From assembly GCF_044385915.1 (NCBI RefSeq), contig NZ_JBISCC010000126.1, forward strand, positions 1-64,000: 64,000 nt of DNA, in the 5' to 3' direction. Each line of letters starts with the position of its first letter. Position 1 is the first letter of the stretch. This document shows, in pieces, positions 34,255-43,992 of the stretch. Origin of the DNA: Thalassobellus citreus (GTDB lineage Bacteria; Bacteroidota; Bacteroidia; Flavobacteriales; Flavobacteriaceae). Under the pieces are notes generated by a model that was not told where the DNA came from, did not search any database, and worked only from the letters and a program-made list of their open reading frames with translations. The position numbers and the translations under genes are program-made.

Positions 34255-34681
34255 GGTGAGTTGCCTTGAATAATGGCAAACAAGCTTTATTCATGATTAC
34301 GCTTTATCTTTTACAAAAAAAAGCAAAAAGGATATCGCTACAATCCTTCTCACGAAAAACCAACTCCTTAAAAAAGTTATGATTATAACAAATACACCTA
34401 ATATTTAGGACAAAATTTAATTGGCAGATAGATGCAAAAGCGATAGTAGTGGTTAGCTTTTGGCGAGGCGTGCATCGAGCCAAAACTAGTAACGAATAGC
34501 GCGGTGGCTTGCCATTTGCAAAAAAAACATTTCTCATTATTTGAAAAACACCCCTATAATCCCCGCAAGTGGATGTTTAAAAACTTAGCTACTCGTGTGA
34601 TTTCTCCTAAAGTCGAAATGACAAAACCTTATTTATACTTCTAGTAAATTAAAAGGACATTTTCAATTACCAGACATATAT
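34255..34681. other. 427-bp non-coding region with a dispersed hairpin
   Basis: No gene is supported; the short frame at 34304-34537 is not credible. It contains the hairpin AAGGAT-N9-ATCCTT at 34328-34348 and otherwise anonymous sequence between the convergent ends of the LolC/E-like gene and dusB. Confidence 0.5.
34328..34348 (-). repeat. 21-nt dispersed hairpin element, copy 1
   Basis: On the minus strand AAGGAT-TGTAGCGAT-ATCCTT. A related copy in the opposite orientation is at 56953-56973 (AAGGAT-TGCAACGGC-ATCCTT). Stems are identical, and the four loop differences are all transitions. Confidence 0.5.
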
Positions 34682-35677
34682 TTACTCTGTAAACTGAAAA
34701 TCGCCAAACTTTTCTAATACCTCATCGAAGGCTGCAAACACATCGGCTGATGCATCGCTAGTTACCATTTTCATTCGGTAATCTTTAAAATGCGGAATGC
34801 CTTTAAAATAATTGGTGTAATGACGACGGGTTTCGAAAACACCTAGAATTTCGCCTTTCCAATCGATAGACATTTGTAAATGACGGCGAGCCGCTTCTAC
34901 GCGCTCTTGCATGGTAATTGGTCGGTAATGCTCTCCGGTTTCAAAAAAGTGTTTGACTTGCTTAAAAAACCACGGATTTCCAATACTGGCACGCCCTATC
35001 ATACAGCCATCTAAACCATATACGTCGCGCATTTCCATGGCGCGTTCTGGAGAGGTAACATCGCCATTTCCAAATATAGGGATGTGCATGCGTGTATTGT
35101 TTTTTACTTCGGCAATGGGTTTCCAATCGGCATCGCCTTTATACATTTGGGCACGCGTTCTGCCATGAATAGCAATGGCTTTACAACCTACATCTTGCAA
35201 ACGTTCGGCAACCTCAACAATACGAATAGAATCATGATCCCAACCTAAACGGGTTTTTACCGTTATTGGAATATTGGTGCGTTTTACCATTTCGGCAGTG
35301 AGTTGTTCCATAAGACACACATCTTTTAAAATGCCTGCTCCAGCTCCTTTACTCACTACTTTTTTTACGGGACAACCAAAATTAATATCGATGATATCTG
35401 GTTTTGATGCTGCTACAATATCAATGGTTTGTAACATGCTATCTAAATTAGCACCGAATATTTGAATACCCACGGGACGTTCTTTTTCGTAGATATCAAG
35501 CTTCATAACGCTTTTTTCGGCATTACGTATGAGGCCTTCACTTGATACAAACTCGGTATACACAACATCGGCTCCTTGTTCTTTACATAAAGCACGAAAA
35601 GGTGGATCGCTTACATCTTCCATAGGTGCTAAAAGCAAAGGAAAATCGGGAAGTTCTATGTTGTCTATTTTTACCAC
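34682..35677 (-). CDS. dusB: tRNA-dihydrouridine synthase
   Basis: A 331-aa FMN enzyme that starts with GTG at 35677 (no ATG before residue 19). Motifs: PLLLAPMEDVSDPPFRALC (FMN/substrate), IDINFGCPVKKVVSKGAGAG with catalytic Cys102, VKTRLGWD, IAIHGRTRAQMYKGDADW, IFGNGDVTSPERAMEM and GLDGCMIGRASIGNPWFF. It reduces uridine to dihydrouridine in the tRNA D-loop using NAD(P)H. Full length, single gene. A TAATTTTG box at 35692-35699 on the minus strand would give a leader of only about 8-10 nt, which together with the GTG start suggests modest or leaderless-like translation. Confidence 0.92.
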   Translation of the reverse strand: MVKIDNIELPDFPLLLAPMEDVSDPPFRALCKEQGADVVYTEFVSSEGLIRNAEKSVMKLDIYEKERPVGIQIFGANLDSMLQTIDIVAASKPDIIDINFGCPVKKVVSKGAGAGILKDVCLMEQLTAEMVKRTNIPITVKTRLGWDHDSIRIVEVAERLQDVGCKAIAIHGRTRAQMYKGDADWKPIAEVKNNTRMHIPIFGNGDVTSPERAMEMRDVYGLDGCMIGRASIGNPWFFKQVKHFFETGEHYRPITMQERVEAARRHLQMSIDWKGEILGVFETRRHYTNYFKGIPHFKDYRMKMVTSDASADVFAAFDEVLEKFGDFQFTE

Positions 35678-35759
35678 GTTTTATTTTTGGGCAAAATTAG
35701 TGTTTTTTAATAAAATGGGGTGTTATGGAGTTTTTAAAATATTGAACGCTTCATGAAAA

Positions 35760-35790
35760 GACCTGTCGGGTTTTTGAAACCTGACAGGTC
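35760..35790 (-). terminator. Terminator after the thioredoxin-domain gene
   Basis: GACCTGTC-x-GGTTT pairs with AAACC-x-GACAGGTC, a stem of 13 pairs with one mismatch. On the minus strand the hairpin is followed by TTTTC. It lies 50 nt after the stop of the 943-aa gene and before dusB. ACCTGTCAGGTTT hairpins are a common intergenic terminator sequence in Flavobacteriia. Confidence 0.6.
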
Positions 35791-35840
35791 TTAGTTATAA
35801 ACTCATCCAAATTTTAATTAAAAATATACTAATACAATAT

Positions 35841-38672
35841 TTATTTTTCCAAATAACTATCTAAAAGACCTTTTACACTTTCTGGACTACGTAAATCGCT
35901 AGTGTTACGTTTTACTACATTACCTTTTTTATCAATAAGTAAATAATGAGGTATGCCTGAAATATTAAATTTACCCTTTAAATAATTCCATTCATCTTTT
36001 GATACTCTATAATGTTCTCCTTTAATATCTGGAATCATATTGTTATAAGTCGTTTCTGGAGAAGACGGACTTGTAATATATACAAATGCAACGTCTTTAC
36101 CTTTATAGTCTTCTTTAAGCGGTTTCATTCTTTTAATTCCAGATCTACATGGGCTACACCACGTTGCCCAAAAATCGACAAACACCACTTTTCCTTTATA
36201 TTTAGAAATGATGGTTTCAAAAATTTCATCGGCTTCGGTATTTGATGTTGTGTTTACCACAAAACCTGTTTTTATTTTATTGGCTTCTATTTTAGCTTTT
36301 AACTTATCATTTTCAATAGTTAAAACATCTGCAATAAAACTATTTTTAATTTCTTTTTTTGCGTTTTGTAATTCTATGTTTGATAAAGGCGTGTAATTTC
36401 GACTCAACGTTCCTAAAATTTCTTGAGCAATAATAATATCTGTAGTAAAAGTGTCTTCTAGATTTTCACGAATCTTTTCAATACCTTTTCTCTTTAACTC
36501 ATTAGAAACAAATTTATCTATATAACTTTTGTGTTTTTCTGTAAAGGCTTTACGCTGTTTATTATTTTCTTCAGAAGAAAATAATTCGGCACGTTCTTGT
36601 TCTTCTTTTGTCAGTATATTTTTTGATTTTTTTTGAAATTCTTTTTCAGCATCTGTAAAAACAATATCCAAATTATTCTCCTTTATATAGACTGTAAAAT
36701 CATCAAACTTCATGTTTCTTCCAAAATACTTTTTACGTTCATCAGGTGTCATTTTTTGATATAACGTTCCGTATTTTTTAATAATGCCTCTCGAAATATC
36801 TTTATGTTTTTCATAAAAGTCTTTTTGCTTTTTAATGGCTTGGGCATTCTCTTTATTGTAGCTATTATTCTTTTCTACTAAGTCTAATTCATCATCCGTA
36901 AGCTCTACACCTTGATCTTTTAATATTTTTGCCAATTCTGAAATATTAGGATGTGATACACTGATGCCTTTTCTAAAATGTCTTAAATATTTTAAACGGT
37001 TTATTAAAGAACCATAACTACTTGTTTGTATAGCATTTTTGTTATTTAAAATATCTGGAGCAATAAAATCGATATACTTTGCATCTACGTTCGCACTATC
37101 TTTTCGTTTAGTTCTTTTATACATATCATAACTCAACACGTTTTGATAAGCTCTATATGTTAACTCTTCGTGCATGGTTTTATATGCCTTTTTGCTTAAA
37201 AAACGTGTTTCTGAAATACTGTCTAATGTTTGAATCTGTTGTTTTTGTATATCAAAACAAGCTACTTTATAATCTTGGGGCGTAAGCTTATTTATGTTTT
37301 TTGAAAGATTATGATAATCTTTATCAAACACAAGAAAACTTAAGCTAGCAAAATCGGTATTTAACTGCTTTAAATCTCCTGCAAAAAACCCCTCACTTTT
37401 CTTAGAGCTATTTATAAAATGCCATGTCTTTTTTCCTGGAGCAACATAAACCGCCGAATAACTTTTTGAAAACTTAACATATACTTGCTGTAAATGATAA
37501 CATGGAAAACTTACAGAAAAGCTACCATCTTCTTTTATTTCAATTAAATAAGAATCTTGATCTCCAGTAAAAATATTGTTTACAGCAACCGCACCAGTTT
37601 TTTCTGTACTATCCTTACTAAAGTTTTTTATAATACCCGAATAAGTTGCTATACCTACTTTAAGAATAGTAGGATCAACCATAGTGCTTTTGTTTTCTTT
37701 TAACTTAGCATTTGGAGTATTAATTTTTTTAAGACTATAAGGTTGAAGTTCCTTTTTATTAGTGCCAAAACTAACCGTATTATTAGTATTTGGTTGTGCA
37801 TACACAACTTTTTCTGTACCATTTTTTTCTAAAGTCACCACATATTTACTGCCTTTCTTTTTAACAGTTTTATAGTTCCATTTAGCTTGTTCTAGCACTG
37901 CAAAATTATAGTAGAAACTATGAGACCATAAATTGCTTCCATCAGTTTTTAACCAATTTCCACGTATTTCTTTTGGCACTATAGATGCCATATATTCTTT
38001 GACATTTTCTATTCTAGAATTAGGATAAGCCTTGTTTGATTTATATAAATACCCATACTTACCATGAATACCTACTTGTAAATAATCTTCTGACCATTTT
38101 TTAAAATAAAGCATCCAATAGGTTTTATCTTTCTTTACTACAAACCTATACTGTTCATCTCCATTAGATTTAAAATTAATGATTTCATCAACTATATATT
38201 TTTCACCTTTAAAAAGAAACTCATTATCTGTCACTTTAAATTCTAAGGAATCATCGCCACTAGTAGTATACCAGTTTCTTTTTATGAGCTCTGGAATCTC
38301 ATTAAATTTTACTTGTTTAGAATTAAGTGGATGTTCTCGTTTTTTACATGTAATTAATTCTGACTTCCCTCTTCTTAGCTTAATACTATCTTTAGCCAGA
38401 ATAATTAAATCACAATTTAAAGATTTACCTAATACATCTTTTGCTGAAAAAGAAAAGGTAGTATCATTTATTTTTTTAATTTCTTCGTACATAAAAGCAC
38501 TATAATGGTACTCTATAAAACCCTTATGAATTAAAACGCTAGTATCTTTTCCGTTATTTAAATGATACCATTCTCCAAAAACAGAATCTGGTAAAATCGT
38601 TTTTGAATTGTTTGGGTTTTGCGAAAATGCTTGAGTTGCCAAAAGCAAGAAAAGTAAGTAAAATGGTTTCAT
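35841..38672 (-). CDS. TlpA-family thioredoxin protein with very long N-terminal region
   Basis: A 943-aa exported protein: signal peptide MKPFYLLFLLLATQAFSQ, then about 330 residues of beta-rich repeats (GEWYHLNNGKDTSVLIHKGF; WYTTSGDDSLEFKVTDNEFL; GNWLKTDGSNLW, three similar units). Next comes a DUF4369-like or mixed domain (about 330-430), a long helical charged region (about 560-780) and a C-terminal TlpA thioredoxin fold with VVFVDFWATWCSPCRSGIKR, active site W838-C839-S-P-C842, and GIPHYLLIDKKGNVV. It should reduce or isomerise disulfides in the periplasm. It is far longer than stand-alone TlpA proteins (about 180 aa). The helical section has many Lys/Glu, suggestive of a coiled scaffold. 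Confidence 0.75.
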   Translation of the reverse strand: MKPFYLLFLLLATQAFSQNPNNSKTILPDSVFGEWYHLNNGKDTSVLIHKGFIEYHYSAFMYEEIKKINDTTFSFSAKDVLGKSLNCDLIILAKDSIKLRRGKSELITCKKREHPLNSKQVKFNEIPELIKRNWYTTSGDDSLEFKVTDNEFLFKGEKYIVDEIINFKSNGDEQYRFVVKKDKTYWMLYFKKWSEDYLQVGIHGKYGYLYKSNKAYPNSRIENVKEYMASIVPKEIRGNWLKTDGSNLWSHSFYYNFAVLEQAKWNYKTVKKKGSKYVVTLEKNGTEKVVYAQPNTNNTVSFGTNKKELQPYSLKKINTPNAKLKENKSTMVDPTILKVGIATYSGIIKNFSKDSTEKTGAVAVNNIFTGDQDSYLIEIKEDGSFSVSFPCYHLQQVYVKFSKSYSAVYVAPGKKTWHFINSSKKSEGFFAGDLKQLNTDFASLSFLVFDKDYHNLSKNINKLTPQDYKVACFDIQKQQIQTLDSISETRFLSKKAYKTMHEELTYRAYQNVLSYDMYKRTKRKDSANVDAKYIDFIAPDILNNKNAIQTSSYGSLINRLKYLRHFRKGISVSHPNISELAKILKDQGVELTDDELDLVEKNNSYNKENAQAIKKQKDFYEKHKDISRGIIKKYGTLYQKMTPDERKKYFGRNMKFDDFTVYIKENNLDIVFTDAEKEFQKKSKNILTKEEQERAELFSSEENNKQRKAFTEKHKSYIDKFVSNELKRKGIEKIRENLEDTFTTDIIIAQEILGTLSRNYTPLSNIELQNAKKEIKNSFIADVLTIENDKLKAKIEANKIKTGFVVNTTSNTEADEIFETIISKYKGKVVFVDFWATWCSPCRSGIKRMKPLKEDYKGKDVAFVYITSPSSPETTYNNMIPDIKGEHYRVSKDEWNYLKGKFNISGIPHYLLIDKKGNVVKRNTSDLRSPESVKGLLDSYLEK

Positions 38673-38781
38673 GGTTATTTAGTTTAAGATTGATGTTGTT
38701 TTGATTGACTCAATAAATATATAAGTTTTTATGTACAAATAGCACTAAACTAGCTTGTAAGTATATTCTTTTAAGTATTTG

Positions 38782-39543
38782 TTACAAATCCATCCAAGTT
38801 TTAATTGCATCGTTATAACTTCTACCTGTTGTAATACTGCTCTTTTTATTGTTGTTTAAAGTGATGATGAATCGGCTATTAAAATATTTCTGGACTTCTT
38901 TAATATAATCTGTATTTATAATTACAGCACGATGCACTCTTAAAAAGTTAGGTGGTAATTTTTGTTCTAATTGAATTAAAGATTGCTCGCTTAAATGAAT
39001 CTCGCTTTTTGCATAGACATTTACATATTTATCGCCTGCTTCAAAATGCGAGACATCTTCTAATTTTACAAAAACAAGTTTATCACCTTTTTTAACGGTA
39101 ATAGACGTCATTTTTTTAACTTCTTTTTGTAACGCTATTTCTTTTAAAAGACTAGAAAAATTTTGAGTAGAAAAATGCCTGTCGAGTAATTTTAACTTAT
39201 CAATAGTTTTTTCTAAACGCTCTAAACGCACAGGCTTTACCAAATAATCAATACTATTGGTTTCAAAGGCTTTTAACGAATATTGATCGTAAGCCGTACA
39301 AAAGATAACTATGGGAATCGTTTCTAGCGCTTCTAACAATTCAAAACCTGTAAGCCCGGGCATTTCAATGTCTAAAAAAATAAGATCGGGTTTTAAGGCT
39401 TCTATTTTTTGTTTGGCTTCTCGTCCGTTTTTAGCCGTATCTAAAACATGAAAGGTTTCTGGAAAATTTCCAAGTAATTTTAACAAACGCTCTCTTGCTG
39501 GTGGCTCATCGTCTATAACAATGGTGCTGTATTTTGTACTCAT
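38782..39543 (-). CDS. LytTR-family response regulator
   Basis: A 253-aa protein with a receiver domain (STIVIDDEPPARERLLKLLG; phosphoacceptor D58 in LIFLDIEMPG; VIFCTAYDQYSLKAFETNSI with DYLVKP). A C-terminal LytTR DNA-binding domain follows (FVKLEDVSHFEAGDKYVNVY, NFLRVHRAVIINTDYIKEVQ). It lies 2 nt after the sensor kinase gene on the same strand and will be its partner. Family members bind direct repeats upstream of targets; no target is evident here. Length is typical. Confidence 0.9.
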   Translation of the reverse strand: MSTKYSTIVIDDEPPARERLLKLLGNFPETFHVLDTAKNGREAKQKIEALKPDLIFLDIEMPGLTGFELLEALETIPIVIFCTAYDQYSLKAFETNSIDYLVKPVRLERLEKTIDKLKLLDRHFSTQNFSSLLKEIALQKEVKKMTSITVKKGDKLVFVKLEDVSHFEAGDKYVNVYAKSEIHLSEQSLIQLEQKLPPNFLRVHRAVIINTDYIKEVQKYFNSRFIITLNNNKKSSITTGRSYNDAIKTWMDL

Positions 39544-39545
39544 TT

Positions 39546-41411
39546 TTAGGCTGTTTTATCAATTGAAATACCAATACGTTTCTGCGGTGTGTTTTGCCAT
39601 TTTAATTCGGCTTTATCACCATAACTCAAACGCAATAAATCGTACACCGTTTGCAAACCATGACCACTTACTAAACCTTCAGGGAAATTGAGACCATTAT
39701 CTATTACTTCAATTTCAATACCTTTTTCTGTTTTTAAAATATTTAATTCTATAATGCCTTTATCTTCAATTTTAGAAATGCCGTGTTTTACTGCATTTTC
39801 TACCAAAGGTTGTAAAATATACATAGGTATTTCTTCATTTAAAACATCGTCTTTTGCATTGATAACAAATTCTAAACGATCTCCAAAACGAGTTTGTTCT
39901 ATTTCTAAATAACTACGTACCATTTCTAATTCGTCATTTACAGTGCTTGTTTTTTTGCCTTTTCGGTTGATGGTGTATTTAAACAAATCTGACAACGAAA
40001 GTGCCATTTTTTCTGTTTTACCGGCATTGGTATGTGCTAAACTCGCAATAGAATTTAAAGCATTGTATAAAAAATGTGGGTTTATTTGCGATTGTAACGA
40101 TTTTAATTCGGCTTTAGTTTTTAACTCTCTTAAATTGGAAAGCTTCGTTTCGTTTTCGATAATTAAATTTCGTTCTTTAAAAATGAAGAAACTTATTAAT
40201 GCGCGTATTGAGGCGATTGCCATTAAAAATAAAAATATTTTAGATAATGTTAAATAACCACCTTGAATATTAGCAACCCTTCTATTACTCATTACTACAA
40301 CAAACAGTAATACTGTGCATATAAAAGGCAAAAAACCTGTCGACAAAAAAATTAAAGCTGTTTTTGTAAATATACTTTTCAATGTTTTTTGAATTTTTAT
40401 TTCTATAAAGCGAAACAAATAAAGAAGAGGAAATAAAACTACAAACAAAAATACTGTTGTCGATAAAACAGTATCGTGTCTTACATAACCAACCTTATCA
40501 TAATCATCAGGTATTGTTAAGAAATCATAAAAAGACACACAAAGTATAATAACAATGCTCAAAAAAAATAAACTTACAAGAGCAATTACTCCAAACCTTA
40601 ACCAATCTCTTTTAATTTTTACATCTATTGATTTTTTAATTTTACTAATAAGAAATATAAAGAATAATGATAAAAATAAAACTGGTAAAAATATAAGAGC
40701 TACAGGGTTTTTAACCGACCATAAATTACGGTCTCGTTGTTTTATTTTAATATTACGTATATCCTCAAAAACATATTCAAATTGCTTGTTTGCAATTTCA
40801 AGTTTATTTTTAAAACCTGGTTTATAGATTTCTTTTAGAATAGCAATATCTTGATTATTTAATGGCTCTAAAGTATTATTAGGATTTTGTAACGGGTTAA
40901 AAATACTGGTCCTTTTATTTAAAGATCTATATGGAAACGTTACATGATATAATAGCTGTGCAATTTTAAGTTCTAATGCATTATAAAAATTTGGGTTTTT
41001 CTTTTCTTCATAAAAAACAGACACTTTATCAACTCTTCCGTTTTCATCATAACTACTTGTCCAAGTATATGGTGCTCTATGATTTTTTGGGTTTTTAACA
41101 GTTTTATCAAAAAAAGTAATGATTAAATTAGGATTCTCCTGTTTTGAAAACCTAATAGTTATTGTTTCTGTTATAGCATCTAGTTTAGTTAAAGTTTTCA
41201 GTATGTTTAAAGAATCTATAATTGTATAATTCCCTTTTAATTGGACTTTCACAGCAGAATCCCATGTTGTAATATCCCCAAAAGATTGGCTCACAGAGCT
41301 ATTTAACTCAACAATATCCTCCCAAGGAACTTTTGGTAATTTTTCAGTTTCTTGAGCATAACACTTGAAGGCAATTAATAGAAACAATAAAGCGTAGCAT
41401 AATTTTTTCAT
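39546..41411 (-). CDS. LytS/YehU-type sensor histidine kinase
   Basis: A 621-aa membrane protein: signal peptide, an extracytoplasmic sensor of about 210 residues with no known domain, several transmembrane helices (FLPVLFLSLFFIFLISKIKK; FGVIALVSLFFLSIVIILCV; LFVVLFPLLYLF; LSKIFLFLMAIASIRALISF). The cytoplasmic His_kinase domain reads LKSLQSQINPHFLYNALNSI, where the His of NPHFLYN is phosphorylated, and the HATPase_c region has PMYILQPLVENAVKHGISKI, IEVIDNG and SGHGLQTVYD. The kinase signals to the adjacent LytTR regulator. The N-terminal segment contains SLNKRTSIFNPLQNPNNTLE and appears to be a periplasmic sensor. Ligand unknown. Confidence 0.88.
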   Translation of the reverse strand: MKKLCYALLFLLIAFKCYAQETEKLPKVPWEDIVELNSSVSQSFGDITTWDSAVKVQLKGNYTIIDSLNILKTLTKLDAITETITIRFSKQENPNLIITFFDKTVKNPKNHRAPYTWTSSYDENGRVDKVSVFYEEKKNPNFYNALELKIAQLLYHVTFPYRSLNKRTSIFNPLQNPNNTLEPLNNQDIAILKEIYKPGFKNKLEIANKQFEYVFEDIRNIKIKQRDRNLWSVKNPVALIFLPVLFLSLFFIFLISKIKKSIDVKIKRDWLRFGVIALVSLFFLSIVIILCVSFYDFLTIPDDYDKVGYVRHDTVLSTTVFLFVVLFPLLYLFRFIEIKIQKTLKSIFTKTALIFLSTGFLPFICTVLLFVVVMSNRRVANIQGGYLTLSKIFLFLMAIASIRALISFFIFKERNLIIENETKLSNLRELKTKAELKSLQSQINPHFLYNALNSIASLAHTNAGKTEKMALSLSDLFKYTINRKGKKTSTVNDELEMVRSYLEIEQTRFGDRLEFVINAKDDVLNEEIPMYILQPLVENAVKHGISKIEDKGIIELNILKTEKGIEIEVIDNGLNFPEGLVSGHGLQTVYDLLRLSYGDKAELKWQNTPQKRIGISIDKTA

Positions 41412-41526
41412 TACAGTAAATTTAAATATTTATACCACAAATAAACTTGATAAGGGTGTGAGATAAAATACTTTTCTGATGAACTGCATTATTTAAAATT
41501 AAGTTACGCTTTAAAAAAACACCTCC

Positions 41527-43992
41527 TTATTTTTCAATAGTATAAAACGTTTTTAAGGCAACAGGAATACCTGTAGCAGTAATTCCTTCTAAAGTTACTT
41601 TTACTTTGGTTTCTATAGAACTATTATAATAGGTTTCTGTTTTAATTCCTGCAGCATCTGGGTGTATATAAGGATTCCAATACAAAGTATTACGAATAGA
41701 CTCTTTAGTATATATTTCAGATGGTAAATTTTCTAAATCTGGTGAATAAAAAACACGAGCTTCATAATACCCTTCTATTTCTTTTTTTATAGTATGAAAT
41801 ACAGGTAACGCATTTTTACCGCCTCCCGTTTTTCTATAAATAACAATAACACCATTAGCTCCTACAGGTCCAAATATAGCTGTGCTTGTTCCAACAAAAG
41901 CTTCAATCTTAGCAACTTCATCTGGTTGAATTGTCACTAAATCTTTTTGATCCAAACTAACACCATCAATTATAACATGTGCTAGAGCACCTTGGTATCT
42001 ATTAAATCCAACTGTAAAATTAAAAGCTCTTACCCCTGGAATATTACGTTGAATCATTTGAAAAATATCAAGAGCATTATTATGTTTAGTATCATCTACA
42101 ACATAACTACGATCTGCATGTCCATATAAACTAGGAATATTATCCTTCTTTTTTGCTATAATTTCAACCTCTTCTAATACATTTTCAGATGGTACACCAA
42201 ATAAAACATGCTTTTTATATACGTTTTCTTTTATCTTTTTATTTTCTGGTGTATGAATAATACCGTTATTTTTAAAATTAACATTCATTGGAGATAACTG
42301 TAAAGAATCTAAAACAAACATGCCACCGTTTTTTCCATTTTTATCCTTGGTTTTCAATAACATATTTACTTTTCCTGAAAATGCTAAATTTTCAAAACTA
42401 AAACGCCCTTCGTTATCTGTTAGTTTACTTTCTAAATCTATTATGTCTTTTTCATTCATTAAAGTTAAGGTCACAGTACTATTTTCTTTTGATTTTTTAC
42501 CTAAAAGTTGTTTTACCTTACCAGATATAGTTATTCCTTTTTCTACATTATACGTAATACTATCTGTTACTTTTGGTACTGTTTTCCATAAAAAATCACG
42601 CCATCCTTGTGTTAACAATAATAAATCTAAAGCACGTAATCTATCTGTATTTGAATCATCGAAATAATAACTTGGATTATAAACTTTCCCTTTAATGTCT
42701 GACTGCATTAAAAAATAAGAATATATATTCATACCGTAATCTTTAGCTTCAACACCATTGGTATCTGTGCTACTTAATGAAAAACTAGCAGGTAAAACCT
42801 CTCCTGTTTTAGTTTTAGATGATACGGTTACATCTACTTTTTCATTTGGTTTATATAAACTTTTATTCGTAGTAAGAGTAACTTCAAGATCTTGGTCCTT
42901 TTCAACATAAATTAATCGTTCACTTTGTGGTTTTAAATCGGCATCATATAATGTTATTTGACTAATTCCTTCTGGTAATTCTGATTTTGGCAATTCAAAA
43001 GATAGTAACGTGTTCTTTAAAGGCTGTTTACTTTCAAAATAGGTAATTCCTCTTGTTGCGCATCTAATTACTAATGGTGTATCTCCATGCTGTAAAACGG
43101 TCTCTTTGTTGGTTTTAATGCTAACAATATCTCTTCCTTTTAGTTTTTTATAACTTAGTAAATAACCTTGTTCATTTGCCTTTGGTAATGGTATTTCTAT
43201 ATTATCTGCATTTATAGAAGTAATTACTGCATGATAATGTTCACCCTTTACAGGTTTTAATTTAAACTGGCCCATACCATCATGAACACTCGCAAATAAA
43301 GCTATTAATATATTATTAGAATCCAAAATCTTTCCTTTTACTTTTACTGGAATCCCTTGTTTATTAACCGCTTTAAAAGCAACCATACTTGAAACATTTT
43401 CTATAAGCGAACCTCCTTCTGGGAAAAATTGAACCTTAATATTATTTTTAGTGGCTTCTTTTGTTTCATTACTTGATTTACTCTTTTCTGTTCCTTCTGA
43501 AAGTACATTGGTCTCTGTTGATTCTTCATTAAAAGCATCTAAGATTTTAATCTCTTTATTAAAAACAAAATCATCATCAAAATTTCGGCTCCAATTAGTA
43601 TACGCTCTTAATTGATACGTACCCGGTTTTTTTACACCAGTAGAATCTGTTAATTTAAAATCGCCATTCCCTAAACCTTCAACTAACTTTGTTTTATGAC
43701 GAGCTATTATTTTCGAGTCTGGAGAAATCAACTCTACATATAAAACATTACTATTATTAAAAAGTAAATTATTATAAGCATATACAGAATAAGCTTTATA
43801 CCATAATGACTCCCCTAGGGTATAATAATTACGATCTGTATGTAAATATATTTTTTCAATATTGGGTAATGAAATTTGTTCTTGTGAACTAGATGGTGCT
43901 TCTTGAGAATACGTTTTAAAACTTATTAAAACAAATACTAATAAACACATCAATAAATACTCTACTCCTAAACTTAATCCTGTTTTTTTCAT
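41527..43992 (-). CDS. MG2-domain / TonB-plug fusion protein of the outer envelope
   Basis: An 821-aa exported protein (signal peptide within the first 30 residues: YLLMCLLVFVLISFKTYSQ). The N-terminal region has an MG2-like alpha-2-macroglobulin pattern: KIYLHTDRNYYTLGESLWYK, GTYQLRAYTNWSRNFDDDFV, and a second one, TLTTNKSLYKPNEKVDVTVS. A carboxypeptidase-regulatory-like domain follows (ISGKVKQLLGKKSKENSTVT). Near the C-terminus is a TonB-dependent receptor plug (DIFQMIQRNIPGVRAFNF, VIIDGVSLDQKDLVTIQPDE, IEAFVGTSTAIFGPVGANGV) but no beta-barrel after it. These Bacteroidota hybrids are of unknown role; an outer-membrane-associated periplasmic scaffold is plausible. It is transcribed divergently from lepA. 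Confidence 0.7.
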   Translation of the reverse strand: MKKTGLSLGVEYLLMCLLVFVLISFKTYSQEAPSSSQEQISLPNIEKIYLHTDRNYYTLGESLWYKAYSVYAYNNLLFNNSNVLYVELISPDSKIIARHKTKLVEGLGNGDFKLTDSTGVKKPGTYQLRAYTNWSRNFDDDFVFNKEIKILDAFNEESTETNVLSEGTEKSKSSNETKEATKNNIKVQFFPEGGSLIENVSSMVAFKAVNKQGIPVKVKGKILDSNNILIALFASVHDGMGQFKLKPVKGEHYHAVITSINADNIEIPLPKANEQGYLLSYKKLKGRDIVSIKTNKETVLQHGDTPLVIRCATRGITYFESKQPLKNTLLSFELPKSELPEGISQITLYDADLKPQSERLIYVEKDQDLEVTLTTNKSLYKPNEKVDVTVSSKTKTGEVLPASFSLSSTDTNGVEAKDYGMNIYSYFLMQSDIKGKVYNPSYYFDDSNTDRLRALDLLLLTQGWRDFLWKTVPKVTDSITYNVEKGITISGKVKQLLGKKSKENSTVTLTLMNEKDIIDLESKLTDNEGRFSFENLAFSGKVNMLLKTKDKNGKNGGMFVLDSLQLSPMNVNFKNNGIIHTPENKKIKENVYKKHVLFGVPSENVLEEVEIIAKKKDNIPSLYGHADRSYVVDDTKHNNALDIFQMIQRNIPGVRAFNFTVGFNRYQGALAHVIIDGVSLDQKDLVTIQPDEVAKIEAFVGTSTAIFGPVGANGVIVIYRKTGGGKNALPVFHTIKKEIEGYYEARVFYSPDLENLPSEIYTKESIRNTLYWNPYIHPDAAGIKTETYYNSSIETKVKVTLEGITATGIPVALKTFYTIEK

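Noticed and set aside
34304..34537. 77-aa minus-strand frame after the LolC/E-like gene
   Set aside because: Low-complexity, basic and without family character; the region is intergenic and overlaps a dispersed hairpin.
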